DNA from: Micropterix aruncella
Lineage: Eukaryota; Arthropoda; Insecta; Lepidoptera; Micropterigidae
Direction: 5' to 3'
Assembly: GCA_944548615.1 (NCBI GenBank)
Contig: OX155961.1
Location: 22,400,773-22,464,772, forward strand
Length of the DNA: 64,000 nt
The notes below the pieces were generated by a model. The model was not told where the DNA came from. It saw only the letters and a program-made list of their open reading frames with translations, and searched no databases. This document shows, one piece after another, positions 42,285 through 53,429 of the stretch; within the stretch, counting starts at the first letter, position 1, and the number at the start of each line of letters is the position of its first letter. A program made the translations under genes and the position numbers.

Positions 42285-42620
42285 CTAGCTGTACCCTGCG
42301 CGCGTTGCTACGCCAAATCGGTCGCATTCGAAATTCAATTTCGCCGCCTCAAAATTCATTGGACTAAAAAAAAAGATTAATTCACTCCTGTCTTCGCGGT
42401 CGCATTCGAAATTCAAATTCGCCGCTTTAAAAAAAAGAACAATTTTGGTTTTATTGAGGACACTAAAAATTTTCCTTTGGTCCGATCGGCACCAAACTTC
42501 ACAGGAACCATCTCCAAACTAATCTAAAGTTTCCCTCAAAATTTCATCAAAATCGGTCGAGCGGTTTAGTAGTCCATAGCGGACAAACAGACAAACATTA
42601 TTTATTTTATATATATGATG
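42285..42620 (+). repeat. RTE-like LINE/SINE 3' tail
   Basis: The block aatttcatcaaaatcggtcg, then agcggtttagtagtcc and gacaaacagacaaacatt, with the lead agctgtaccctgcgcgcgtt, is the well-known tail of RTE-class elements in arthropods. Coding sequence is absent. Confidence 0.6.
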
Positions 42621-42799
42621 AATATATATATATATTATGATGAATAATTAGAAATAAAATAAAATAAAATAAGATAGTATTTTACCAATATTATGTATAC
42701 TAAGCAAGCATAACGTGGCTTTTCTGCATCTCTATCTTCTTCATATTTTATTTTTGCGCTGTGACAATATACTCAAATTTTTCATTGTCCTTAGATCAG

Positions 42800-43370
42800 C
42801 AAAATATGTGTTTGTAATTTTTTGCCAAGACAATAAAATAAGATCGCTTGGGTCACTTGAAGACTTTCCCGGCAAGCAGAAAAGCTCCCATCCTTACCGC
42901 GCGTCAACCCCCCCCCCCTTCCCCGCGCGCAAAACCCCCTGTCCTGATAGTGATTGTGTCGCAAATGTTGTTTATTTGTAGTATTTTCGTAGTATTTCCG
43001 TGGTATTAAAATGGCTATTTTCTAATATGATGTAGTATTTTCTTAAATACGGCGGAATTCAACAATATTTGTGTCACCTATATAAGAGATATTCTAACCA
43101 AAATTTTACAATGTGATTTCGGCTTAAGGACGTATCTGTGTACCGAGTTTCAAGTCTCTATCTGCAATATTTCGAGATTGAAGTATGACTAGCGCGGCCT
43201 TGGTTTTAAATATTGATTTCAATTACAATATTTAAAACTCTTGCCATGGCCAAATGATACCTGCATGTCAATTTCAGCGCAATCTGATGAAGCGTTTAGG
43301 CCCTATTGTGGAGAAATACACACACACACACTATCACAGACGCTAAAACGCTGTAAGTTTTCTGAAAATA
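42800..43370 (+). repeat. Diverged relative of the 560-bp repeat
   Basis: It shares agactttcccggcaagcag, the aatttcagcgcaatctgatg block with aagcgtttaggccctattg, and a (cacacaca)n end with 52490-53040 and, more distantly, with 6605-7166. C-rich tract at about 42910. Confidence 0.55.
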
Positions 43371-43819
43371 AAAATAAAATAAAATGTTACATGCCCAGCC
43401 GACTTATCTCCTATTCCGTGACCCCTGCAAACGGGTTAGTCGACTATCCCTAGTGTGTACATTTATATTATGTTTGATAAATCCACTGTGCGCGGTGAGC
43501 ACAGTCCGCTGTCTTTCTCATGTTATCCCTGGGGAGTCTCAGGCAGTAACTTGTTAGTTGATCCGAGACACTCGCACGAGCAAGAGCCACACTACAATCG
43601 ACTCGAATAGCGAAAATCATTCTTGAACCGCACACAACCGCTCCGATGCAGTCAATCTTCGAACCGCACCACTCAATAGAGGGCTTCACTTGAAGAGGAC
43701 GTAAAGGAAGACAGAGCCCCGGGGTCCCATCTCCCCTAACCACCTGGTCTTAACAGACTGAGGGTAGGTGTGACTGGATGTCGAGTCAATATTGTCTGCT
43801 GGGGTCATACAGAGAATCC

Positions 43820-43995
43820 AATGAGCGACTGTGGAACGCTGCAGGATGAAGATCACCTCCTATACTACCCGCAGTTATCAACCCTTACCACACACCAGGC
43901 CCTACGAGAGACGAACGACAAGCCATCCAGGCTGCATACTTTTGGATAAACGCATCCTAATCTGGCCCGGACACGTTAACAAACGAACTTGTTAA
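43820..43995 (+). pseudogene. LINE C-terminal end, plus copy
   Basis: It reads CGTLQDEDHLLYYPQLSTLT, then HQALRETNDKPSRLHTFG. A close inverted copy is at 45108-45275, including the UTR cggacacgttaacaaacgaa. This is probably a CCHC-end of an RNase H LINE, but it is too short to classify. Confidence 0.45.
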
Positions 43996-44214
43996 TCTTT
44001 GTTTGGGTTCACTAATGACGCTTTTTGCTTGTTTTGTGTTAGTTCCTATCCATCTGCGTTTTATTAGCTTCTAAAATCTGGTACACAAAACGGTCCTCAA
44101 ATTCTCTTTGCCAGTAGCCAAGTGGGCTCCGGTCCGATTGGTGGACGCAACGATCCCTGTCTTGCAAGTCTATCTGCTTCTTCAATACCTCTCAATCCAC
44201 TGTGTCCCTTCACC

Positions 44215-44735
44215 TAAGAAGTAAATGGTTCCTGTACAGTTGGGCCACTGAGTAAGACCCGCTCGTGTTCATGGGTAGGCGTAAATCACGGTTCAACTCC
44301 TATCCGGTAGCCTTCCTTCGAGATGTTCTACGGGCGCTGTTAGGCGGTTTGCGCATTGTGCGGCATAGGGCCGCCGACTGTGCTCTCTGGCGAATAACCG
44401 GAGGGGTCTGGTAATGCCCTTATAAGTTTCTTAAGAAGCGGAGGTGGTTGTTTACCAAATGTCAGCTACTCTTGAAGCGACCCGTATGCCATTCGGTCCC
44501 GAGTGGTAGACGGGCAAAGGACGTCATGGTCCCCGATAAATTCGAACTAAAATACCGCTAACGTTAGGTAGAGGCCGCGCAAGTGACTTCGGACCCGTAG
44601 CTAGGCGGGAGGATGGAGAACTCCGGCCAAATCTGGTAGTTACTGCGCGAGGCTCCCACTGTAAGGCGGTGGTCTCTCACGGGAAAGTTGGTATAGTTAG
44701 ACGGTGGATTGTTTTATACCCAAGTCTAAGTTCAC
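44215..44735 (-). mobile_element. M-family copy, diverged
   Basis: On the minus strand the blocks run in M order: gttcgctagag-like decayed core, ccaccgcc, cgcgcggcc, agtgacttcgga..., tggccgg and the tail ggctaccgga. The plus-strand reading shows cgggcaaaggacgtcatggtc and gcggaggtggttg, the complements of conserved M segments. Degenerate. Confidence 0.55.
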
Positions 44736-44774
44736 TTCTTATTGAAAGATCGATCAATATACGAGTTAGTTACT

Positions 44775-45548
44775 CGTAGTTATAACATCCTTCACTGCGG
44801 CTACTACAGCGTCATCATCTTCAAATTTTCGACCTATCAGATGTTCCTTTAATATCGGAAATAGATCAAGATCCGGTGAGGACGATCCAGTACCTTAAAA
44901 TTAGCTTATTCAATGGCATCTATCGCAACTGTGGACTTGCCTGCTAGGGCGTTATCGTGGTAAAATATAACAGTATTAGCAAGTATGCCTCTTCGATTTT
45001 CACGTGTTTTGAGGTGCAGTTTTTTTTATTTGTCCAGCATATATAACCCTCGTTATAGTAGCTCTATGGTCGAGGTATTTAGTCATCGCGACCATTGACT
45101 GTCCCAGTTCGTTTGTTAACATGTCCGGGCCAATTTAGGACACGCCTCTCTAAAAATATGCAGTCTGGATGGCCTTATCGTTTGCCTCTTGTAGGTCCTG
45201 GTGTATGATAAAAGTTGACAGTTGTGGGCTGGATGGAAGGTGATATTCACAGAAGGTGATCTTCACATAGTTCACAACAGTGTCGACTATTTTTGCGCGT
45301 GTTGATGCACTCCACCTAGAGCGGCATATTTCGCTACCGAGACGCATAGACCCAGAAAAGAGGTCTGAGCCTAAAGTGTAATGTTTACTGTCCCAGTAAA
45401 GAGAGCCCACGATCTTAGCGGCCGATTGAATGACCTTGAATTCTTTCGGTCTTGAAGATGAAAGTCGTTTCCAGGTCACGGACTGTTGTTTTATTTCAGG
45501 ATCGTAATGGTGAAGCCATGTTCCGTCCATGGTTATAAATCGAATCAA
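44775..45548 (-). pseudogene. mariner transposase, interrupted by a LINE fragment
   Basis: The N-side at 45548 downward reads RFITMDGTWLHHYDPEIKQQ and SRPKEFKVIQSAAKIVGSLY. This is the mariner TMDxTWxHHYxPExKxQ block with the first catalytic Asp. The C-side, at about 45060-44775, has VIFYHDNALAGKSTVAIDAI (second Asp) and, in another frame, a PDLDLFP-like third-Asp block with LKEHLIGRKFEDDDAV. LINE sequence (about 45108-45275) lies between. There are several frameshifts and it is long dead. Confidence 0.72.
45108..45275 (-). repeat. LINE 3' end inserted in the mariner copy
   Basis: The minus reading SPQLSTFIIHQDLQEANDKA followed by the UTR taaattggcccggacatgtt matches 43843-43990 in inverted orientation. 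The open frame 45150-45548 is therefore a chimera of mariner and LINE. Confidence 0.6.
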
Positions 45549-45559
45549 AAAACGTTTAG

Positions 45560-46540
45560 GATCCTATTGTAACAGATTCAAAGGACTATTTCAGCTGAAA
45601 TTACAAAAAGTTAGCTACTAGTTAAGTTAGTACTAGTAAAAAGCTATTTTTAACCGAATACGCCATGTCATATATGTAAAATAAAGATTAATAACATGAC
45701 CACATATTTTATTTAGCATCACAAGATTTATAATGAATAAGATTTAATCTATTGAATGAATATATATTGTTTAATTACGTCATTTCCGTGTTCAAATTAC
45801 GCAAGGTGCGTATATAGACGTGGTGCTACGAATGCGTTGGATCGTAGCATATAATATGAGTAAATCAAAGTGACGCTGCGCAATATTTATAATCCTTTAA
45901 GGAGGGTTACAACCCTAAACATAACTTAACCAATCAAAATAAAACGTATAATTACAAATGTTTTAACTACGTATTTATAATAGTTACTTTTAATAGTTAG
46001 ATTTCATTTATTTATTCATTTATTCTTCGGGAAACATAGAGCACTTCGTTATTAAAAAAAAATCTTGGTACAATATTTTACTGTACGTTATTTTTTCCTA
46101 CAGTAGTGTCTTATATTTCAGTATACGATAAATTATTAAAATTGAATTGTACTAAATTAAATTACTATCGTAATAGTATAATAATAGGGGATAGGGTAAG
46201 AAAGTGTAGAGATGGGATATAGGTATCTATATTATAATTTATTGATTTAGTTCAATTTCGCCCTTTGTTTTTAAAGTCTATGATATATATTTGTTTATTT
46301 ATTTCTATTAATTCTAGACTAATCCGATTCGGCCTTGTATATTAAACTGACTTAAACTGACATAAGTACGCTAATGATGACATAAAAAAAATTAAAAACC
46401 AAGTAAAACAAAGATGAGATAGCGGGGAGTTGCGTTTTTAGCTACCAGTGGGATATACAAAAGATCTATCTTAGTGGGTAAGGAATTAGGGAGGGCTTTA
46501 TCCATCTCACTGGCCTCTCTACATGCTGTCATCTGGCCTG
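45560..46540. other. Intron 1, no gene seen
   Basis: AT-rich with no supported feature. A degenerate M-like patch begins near 46545. Confidence 0.4.
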
Positions 46541-46744
46541 CCCAACGTACAGTTCAACTCCTATCTGGTAGTCTCCTCAAAGACGGGCTTATCTTATCAG
46601 GGCCGCTGTGAGCTTCCGTCACGGCTGTAATTCTGCAGACGGAGGCGGTTGGGATCAGAAGATCGCGGATTCGGGGAGAATACCTCGGGCGGAACTGGGC
46701 GGTTGGAGCACTATCTGCACTCGCGGAAAAATAGGAGCAGCCCC

Positions 46745-47412
46745 AGTCGGCGAATAAATAGAGTTGTTAACTACAACGGGCGAACCCGTCACCTCAGGAA
46801 GTTTTAACGATTGGTCGTTCTATCTCCCGTGAAGTGAGCGCAGAAGACTTGGACAAAACAGTCCACTGTCAAGCTCCGCCACATGCCCGTAAGTGGCCAA
46901 CGCCTTATCCGCGAGATAACCAGGTATGTTGCCCAGCGGGCTTACACTCACGCCCTTACTTCCAATTGGGACCAGATTAGTCCGGTCTCTCGGCTAGTTA
47001 CGAGTTCGAGGTCGCTTGCGCGGTCCTCTCCATTACGAAGCAGTGAAACGTTGTATACCGAATCTATCGCAGACCACGGCATTCTTTGCCCGGCTGTTCA
47101 CCCAGGATCGGGTAGCCGATGGTCGTTTCAAGAGAAGTCGCCGTAAGGCCAGTAACCACCCCCGCTCTATAGGAAACAGTACTGCTTCCAGACTCCCCCG
47201 ACTGTTAGTCAGAGTGCACAATCGATTGGCTTACGCCGCGCGGTGCGCAGACCGTCCAGGAGCGCCAGAAGGTTGATTCCTAGGGGAAACTAGCCCTAAG
47301 GCCAGAGTCCTGCCCGGGCTCGCACTTCATGCGTGGAGGCTACCGGATGGGTGTTGAGCCGTGAGTATGACCAACCCTGAACAGAATGGGTCTTCGTGGC
47401 CAGCTCAGCAAG
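46745..47412 (+). mobile_element. M-family element, near full length
   Basis: About 668 bp, from gttgttaactacaacgggcg to cagctcagcaagggcccatta. It is collinear over its length with the two complete copies at 50541-51206 and 51217-51885. It is GC-richer than its surroundings. Open frames (for example 47016-47276) recur in other copies but no protein family is recognised. No LTR, TIR or A-tail is seen. Confidence 0.78.
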
Positions 47413-47439
47413 GGCCCATTAGATCTCCTTGCTATGTAA

Positions 47440-47590
47440 TTTACCGGTGCGTACAATTTAAACGTTTATAGTTATGTAAGTCATTTATTTTTAGAACTAC
47501 ACTCTAGCTTTAATATTCAAGGGCGAATTAGATTCGTCTGTAATGCTCTTGAATAATATTTGAAACTAATAAATAAATAAATAGTATCGC
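47440..47590 (+). repeat. LINE 3' UTR, copy 1 (shared with 48985-49140)
   Basis: The block actctagctttaatattcaa, then gggcgaatt.gattc.tctg, then tgaaactaataaataaata, is also present at 49025-49140. It ends in a short repeat tail. Confidence 0.6.
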
Positions 47591-47639
47591 TGGCAAATAA
47601 ATAGTTCCGTGAATTAATTTACATGAAAATATACTAAGG

Positions 47640-48045
47640 GACAGCCTCTGACAGTTTATTAAAAATTTCGAGTCATAATAGTGATTTCTATTCCCATTCT
47701 TTCTGTGTCCATGGTGCAAGACTCTGGAACGATCTCCCAGCAAATATACTAAACTCGCCCTCTTAACCATCGTTTAAGACTCACCTTAAGGATTACTACC
47801 TTTCTAAGAAGTAACCAGTTCTTCCCTTTCTCTCCTGTTCCTCTCCCAATTTCCTCTCCTCGGCCATTATTAGTTTTAAATTCTTCCACTTGTCTGTATG
47901 TTATGTAATAATCTTTATTTTCACAATGCGCGCATGTACCACTGTGTTTAGGTTAGTTGTAAGACATTGCCATGTGGCAATAAGCTCGCCTTTTTGTATA
48001 CGATTTAAGTGCAAATAAAGTGCTTATTATTATTAAATATATGGA
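47640..48045 (+). pseudogene. CR1-like LINE 3' end, copy 3
   Basis: It reads SSHNSDFYSHSFCVHGARLW and then NDLPANILNSPS before a stop, the same block as in the minus copies at 17.7-18.4 and 23.8-24.5 kb. The UTR ends gcaataagctcgcctttttg and aagtgcttattattattaa. Confidence 0.7.
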
Positions 48046-48327
48046 CGCCCTTCGAGAGTATTGTATCCATATGCTTGTATGTATGTATATGTGTGGGTAT
48101 GTGTATATAAGTACATATATTTATTTCCGTCCAATTTTGTTCTAGGAATAGTAGGTTAAATACTCTCGAAACGGGTCGATATATTCCGGTTTTTAAAATA
48201 GCATCTCAGTGTCAATTTATAAGTCAATAAGTTGATGAATCGATGAATGAAAAGTATTCTTATAATAAATGAAATCGCGATTTGCCTACGTCAGAGCCTT
48301 CAGCTTACAAACGTCATCATCGGTGAA

Positions 48328-49644
48328 TAGGGTTGCCAGGTGAGTCGCGAAAAAATACCGGACAACCCCAAAAGGGGGGGGGGGGGGTGTATACTAGGTC
48401 GCAAAAAAATACGGTTTTTTTATACTAATATTTTTTATTTATTAATCAACATCACATAAATCAACTAAATTAGTAACAAAATATAATGCAGTCATAAAAT
48501 TGTGGTCGCCAAGACTATGCTAACTTTGACAAAGTCTTTATTAAACAATGCTATGAATATTATAATCTACTACTTACTTACAAAATAAAGGTAGGAACTT
48601 CAGAAAAAAATAAAATCACCTAAAACTAGATAGGTATGTTTAACAGGATACAACAGTCTTGAAACTCGTCGATATATTTCACTAATTATATTTGGATATA
48701 AACTAATTCAAGGAACGATTTATTTGCCAGAGATACTATGTAAGTTTGAATTGTACGTATCGGTAAATTACACAGCGAGGAGATCGCATCTATTGTTTAA
48801 TGTGCCGTACCACCGCACAAATATTTTTGTAGACAGGCCAGTGGGAAGGGTTATAGCTCTTCTTAATTCCTTACCAACAGAAATAGATATCTTTTGTACA
48901 TCCCTTTGGCAGCTAAAAAGGCAACTCCCTGCTATCTCATGTTTATCATAATCTGTCTTTTATTTAGTTTTATATTTTAATGTTTTTTTTTTTGTCTTGT
49001 TCAATGTTAGCATTAATTTAGTTATGTAGTCATTTATTTTTAGACTGACACTCTAGCTTTAATATTCAAGGGCGAATTGGATTCATCTGTAATGCCCTTG
49101 AATACTATTTGAAACTAATAAGTAATAATAATAATAATAAATAACAAAAATAATATGAACTTCCAATAAACAAATAATAAAGTTGAATCATTCTTCTAAA
49201 ACTAATTTATGTTGTACTGTACCTAGGCACTTTTAGGTAGTACCTACTTACTTCTTTTTAACATATTTTGCATTTGACGCAACCGCTTCCAATAGTGTTT
49301 TATTCGATACAACACGTTCTTTAAAATCAGTGCAGCTCGAGTTTATGTTGAAAAAAAAACACACAGTTCACTTTTCACAGTCTCTAGCCCAAGGCGGTTT
49401 CGTTCATTGGTCCATATATTCCCCATCACACTGAAAATGCGCTCGACGAAGGCGTTCGATACGGGAATGCTGCATACATGTTGGACCAATTTGAGAAGAG
49501 TTGCTAGTGACCAATAGTACCGACTTTCCTCAAAATACCGGACATTGTTCTGTCCGGTATGACCATTTATTTTTTACCGGACGAGAATTTTTACCTCGAA
49601 AATACCGGACTGTACGCTTAAATACCGGACATCTGGCAACCCTA
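48328..49644 (-). mobile_element. hAT element remnant with terminal inverted repeats
   Basis: The left end tagggttgccaggtgag and the right end ctggcaaccta-type (atctggcaaccctac) are inverted, and the aaaataccggac motif recurs near both. The flanking octamers tcggtgaa and ccggtaaa agree at six of eight positions, as for a decayed 8-bp hAT duplication. The minus strand at about 49500-49320 reads IPVSNAFVERIFSVMGNIWT and NERNRLGLETVKSELCVFF, the hAT C-terminal dimerisation domain. The rest of the transposase is gone and a LINE end is nested inside. Confidence 0.75.
48724..49140 (+). pseudogene. LINE C-terminal end nested in the hAT remnant
   Basis: The frame reads NYTARRSHLLFNVPYHRTNI and then RVIALLNSLPTEIDIFCTSL before a stop, typical of LINE C-termini (RRxxxLFxVPxxRTN...LxNxL). 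The 3' UTR matches 47440-47590 and ends in (taa)n. Confidence 0.65.
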
Positions 49645-49649
49645 CCGGT

Positions 49650-50072
49650 AAACAACCGCGAAAAGGCAAACATATTATATGCCCATGCAAACAAGTTGGG
49701 AAAGGTTTGACGTAAGCCTCCGTAATAAAACCCGGTGGGTGTCTCAATTATAATCCGCTGAAATCTGTCGGTAAGGCTGCGCATTGAGTCGAACACCCAT
49801 TAACCCAAATTCGTAGGATTAGGCGATTTTAGACAATCGTCAAAATTATTTTCGATTAAATTATTAAATTTGATTAAATAATCGGCTCAGCAGCTCCTTT
49901 CACGAACAAGAGTCGCAGAATTCCGAGTTGTAAGATCTTTCGAGGGATTACGATTATAATAATTAGTCAAAGTGCTATAGGTATTTGGAGGACGTTAGTG
50001 ACTCTGCTTTAGGTTAGGCTGGTAGGCCCTTTAGGTTCCCCAGGAACCAATTATTTAAACAGTTCTAAGTAC
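49650..50072. other. Intron 1, no gene seen
   Basis: No supported feature is present before the M cluster. Confidence 0.4.
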
Positions 50073-50540
50073 TAGACATACGGCAACTTGGGTTGTCGAC
50101 TACAACGGGCGAACCCGTCACCACATGAAGTTTTAACGAGTAGTCGTTCTATCTCCCTGGAGTGAGCGTAGAAGACTTGGGACATAACAGTCCACCATCT
50201 AGCTACGTCACAAGCCCGTAAGAGGCCAACGCCTTAACCGCGAGTAGCCAGGAGTGTTACCCGGCGGGCTTGCACTCACGCCCTTACTTCCAATTGTGAC
50301 CAGATTACTCCGGTCTCTCGATTGGTTCCGAGTTCGAGGTCGCTTGCGCGGTCCTCTCCCTTACGAAGCGGTGAAACGGTGTATACCGAATCTATCGCGG
50401 ACCACAGCGTCCTTTGCCCGGCTGTTCACCCAGGATCGGATGGCCGATGGTCGTTTCAAGAGCAGTCGCCGTAAGGTCCGCAACCACCCCCGCTCTATAG
50501 GAAACAGTACTGCTTCCAGACTCCCCCGACTGTTAGTCAG

Positions 50541-51206
50541 GGGGCTAACGGGCCCATGATGAGGTGGCCACGATGACCCATGTGTTCAGGGTCGGTCACA
50601 CTCACGGGTCAACACCCATCCGACGGCCTCCCCGCATGGGGTGCGAATCCTGGATAGGACACTGGGTCAACCAGTCTCCCCTGGGAAACAAACCTCTGGC
50701 GCCCCTGGACGGTCTGCACACCGTGCGGCGCAAGCCAATCGATTGTGCTCTCCGACTAACAGTCGGGGGAGTCTGGGAACTGTATTGTTTCCTACAGAGC
50801 GGGGGTGGTTGTCTACCTTACGGCGACTGCTCTTGAAATGACCATTGGCCATCCGATCCCGGTTCAGAGTCGGGCAAAGGACGCCTTGGTCCGCGATAGA
50901 TTCGGTGCACACCGTTTCACCGCTTCGTAAGGGAGAGGACCGCGCAAGCGACCTCGAACTCGGAACCAATCGAGAGACCGGAGAAATCTGGTCACAATTG
51001 GAAGCAAGGGCGCGAGTGTCGGCCCGCCAGGTAACATACTGGCTATCTCGCGGTAAAGGCGTTGGCTTCTTGCGGGTTGTGGCGTAGCTAGACGTCGGAT
51101 TTGTTATGTCCAAAGTCTTCTACGCTCACTGCACGGTCGATAGAACGAAGAATCGTTAAAACGTCCTGCGGTGACGGGTTCGCCCGTTGTGGTTGACATC
51201 TCAATA
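50541..51206 (-). mobile_element. M-family element, full length, nested copy 1
   Basis: 666 bp, minus orientation, bounded by tgttagtcag at 50531-50540 and 51207-51216 (10-bp target duplication). A 148-codon frame (50667-51113 minus) is open, with RCADRPGAPE-like reading, and a related frame is open in the neighbour. No domain is recognised. Confidence 0.88.
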
Positions 51207-51216
51207 TGTTAGTCAG

Positions 51217-51885
51217 AGGGGGGAGCTAACGGGCCCATGATGAGGTGGCCACGATGGCCCATGTGTTCAGGGTCGGTCACACTCACGGGTCAACACCCAT
51301 CCGACGGCCTCCACGCACGGGGTGCGAACCTGGGTAGGACTCTGGAAACAGTTTCCCCTGGGAATCAACCCTCGCGCTCCTGGACGGTCTGCGCACCGTG
51401 CGGCGCAAGCCAATCGATTGTGCACTCCGACTAACAGTCGGGGGAGTCTGGAAACTGTATTGTTTCCTATAGAGCGGGAGTGGTTGCGTACCTTACGGCG
51501 ACTGCTCTCGAAATGACCATTGGCCATCCAATCCCGGTTTAGAGTCAGGCAAAGGACGCCATGGTCCGCGATAGATTCGGTATTCACCGTTTCACCGCTT
51601 CGTAAGGGAGAGGACCGCGCAAGCGACCTCGAACTCGGAACCAATCGAGAGACCGGAGAAATCTGGTCACAATTGGAAGTAAGGGCGCGAGTTTCTCAAG
51701 CCGCCGGGAAGTAATTCCTGGCTTTCTCGCGGTAAGGAGTTGGTCTCTTACGGGTTGTGGTGTAGCTAGACGTCGGATTTGTTATGTCCAAAGTCTTCTA
51801 CGCTCACTGCAGGTCGATAGAACGACTAATCGTTAAAACGTCCTGTGGTGACGGTCTCGACCGTTGTAGTTGACAACTCAATATA
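51217..51885 (-). mobile_element. M-family element, full length, nested copy 2
   Basis: 669 bp, same orientation as copy 1, bounded by tgttagtcag at 51207-51216 and 51886-51895. It is highly similar to copy 1 but not identical; the 125-codon minus frame 51267-51644 corresponds in part to that of copy 1. Confidence 0.88.
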
Positions 51886-51945
51886 TGTTAGTCAGAGTGC
51901 ACAGTCGATTGGCTTACGTCGCACAGTGCGTAGACATACGGCAAT

Positions 51946-52485
51946 TATATGTAAAAGTACTAGCGATTTTCTATTACACCCACAAAGAGCGGCATTTGAT
52001 TAAATAAAGCTCACACTATCACAACGCGCGCAGTCACAGCCATGCTACAAGATGTCTTCCATAAGAAAACTAAATTCGCGCAACGACTTTTTCATTTTCT
52101 TGCTGTTCCACTACACGACAGAATCAATGAGAAATAAAAAGGTAAATTTTATATACAATACGAGGAACCTATTTTATAAATGTGTGTAAATTATTAATTA
52201 AATAAACAAATAAAATAAATATATGCTCATTACGAACGAAGCCAGGTTAATCATTAAGATTAACGATATTTTATCAACAAAACATATAGGTATAATAATA
52301 AAAAAACGATTTTCGAGTTACAAATAATCCCGATTGTATGAGGGCCAAGCACTGGAATATTTGTTTGTAATGTAATCCAAAATATTAGATTTTTATAAAT
52401 GACTATTACCACACAAATATAAGGCGATACAAGAAGTCAGAGCTTTTGTTTTTATCATGTCTCTAAAATTCACCATAAAACACCG
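51946..52485. other. Intron 1, no gene seen
   Basis: AT-rich with no supported feature. Confidence 0.4.
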
Positions 52486-52489
52486 GTTT

Positions 52490-53040
52490 TAGCCAAGACA
52501 ATAAAAAAAATGGTTGTATCACCCTAAGACTTTACCGGCAAGCAGACAAGCCCCCGCGCGTCAATCCCCTCCCCACCCGACCCCTGCCCCTGATAGTGAT
52601 TGTGACAAATGATTTTGATAGCAAATATAGTTATTTGTAGTATTTCCGTGGTATTCAAATAGCTATTACCTAATATCATGTAGTGTTTTCTTAAATACGG
52701 CGGAATTCAAAAATTATTTGTGTCACTCCTCTAAAAGATATTCTAACCACAATTATAATGCGGTTTCAGCGCAACGACCCATCTGTGTACCGAATTTCAA
52801 GACTCTAAGTTAAATATTTTGAGACTGAAGCATGATTAGCGCGCCTCCCCTGGTGGACCTATTACAACTCCAAATTTCAGCTCAATTGAATGAAGCGTTT
52901 GGGCGCTATTGCAGAGGAATACCTACATACACAGACATACAGTCACAAAGCACACAGACAGACTTCAATCTCGAAATGGTCCTAAGCTTACGGGGGCGGG
53001 GGGGGGGGGGGGGGGCAAGTTTCGCGAAATCGCTATGACC
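52490..53040 (+). repeat. Diverged relative of the 560-bp repeat
   Basis: It is close to 42800-43370: aagactttaccggcaagcag, aatttcagctcaattgaatg, aagcgtttgggcgctattgc, then a cagacatacag microsatellite and a G-run of about 25 at 52990-53017. Confidence 0.6.
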
Positions 53041-53429
53041 TAATGTTAAACGAATTTTTAACTGAGGTGACACAGGAAATGCCACCTACGTCATATAAAT
53101 ATATACAAAAGCTATAGGAGACTCTTATATCGTGGAAGTCTAAGCCCATGATGAATGATAGCCGGCTGTTAAAGTCCATGTTGTTACTTTTAACGGCCGG
53201 ATTAAGTCGATTAGTGATTTCGCGAGGACGATGAAAATGATTTATCGCATCGATTTTTTTCGACTTTGGTAGAGGTTAAAATGATAAAAACAATTGGATT
53301 TTTTGTAACACAATTTTAACACTCTTAAAGTCGTATTTTTCTAAGATATTATTTATATACAGATTTTAATTTGTGTTTTAGTTTAGTCTGCAAGTAAACA
53401 TGAATAACTGTTTAATAACTTCTGTGTCG

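Larger units (their letters stand above)
50087..51930 (+). mobile_element. M-family element (host copy) carrying two nested M copies
   Basis: The host copy occupies 50087-50540 and resumes at 51896-51930, where the sequence continues collinearly (agtgcacagtcgattggctt) with the 46.7-kb copy. It is flanked by a perfect 14-bp target duplication, tagacatacggcaa, at 50073-50086 and 51931-51944. The 3' end stops short of the full-length form. Confidence 0.85.

Noticed and set aside
46883..47276. Two overlapping frames of 86-87 codons as host genes
   Set aside because: They lie within a repeated M element and have no exon structure.
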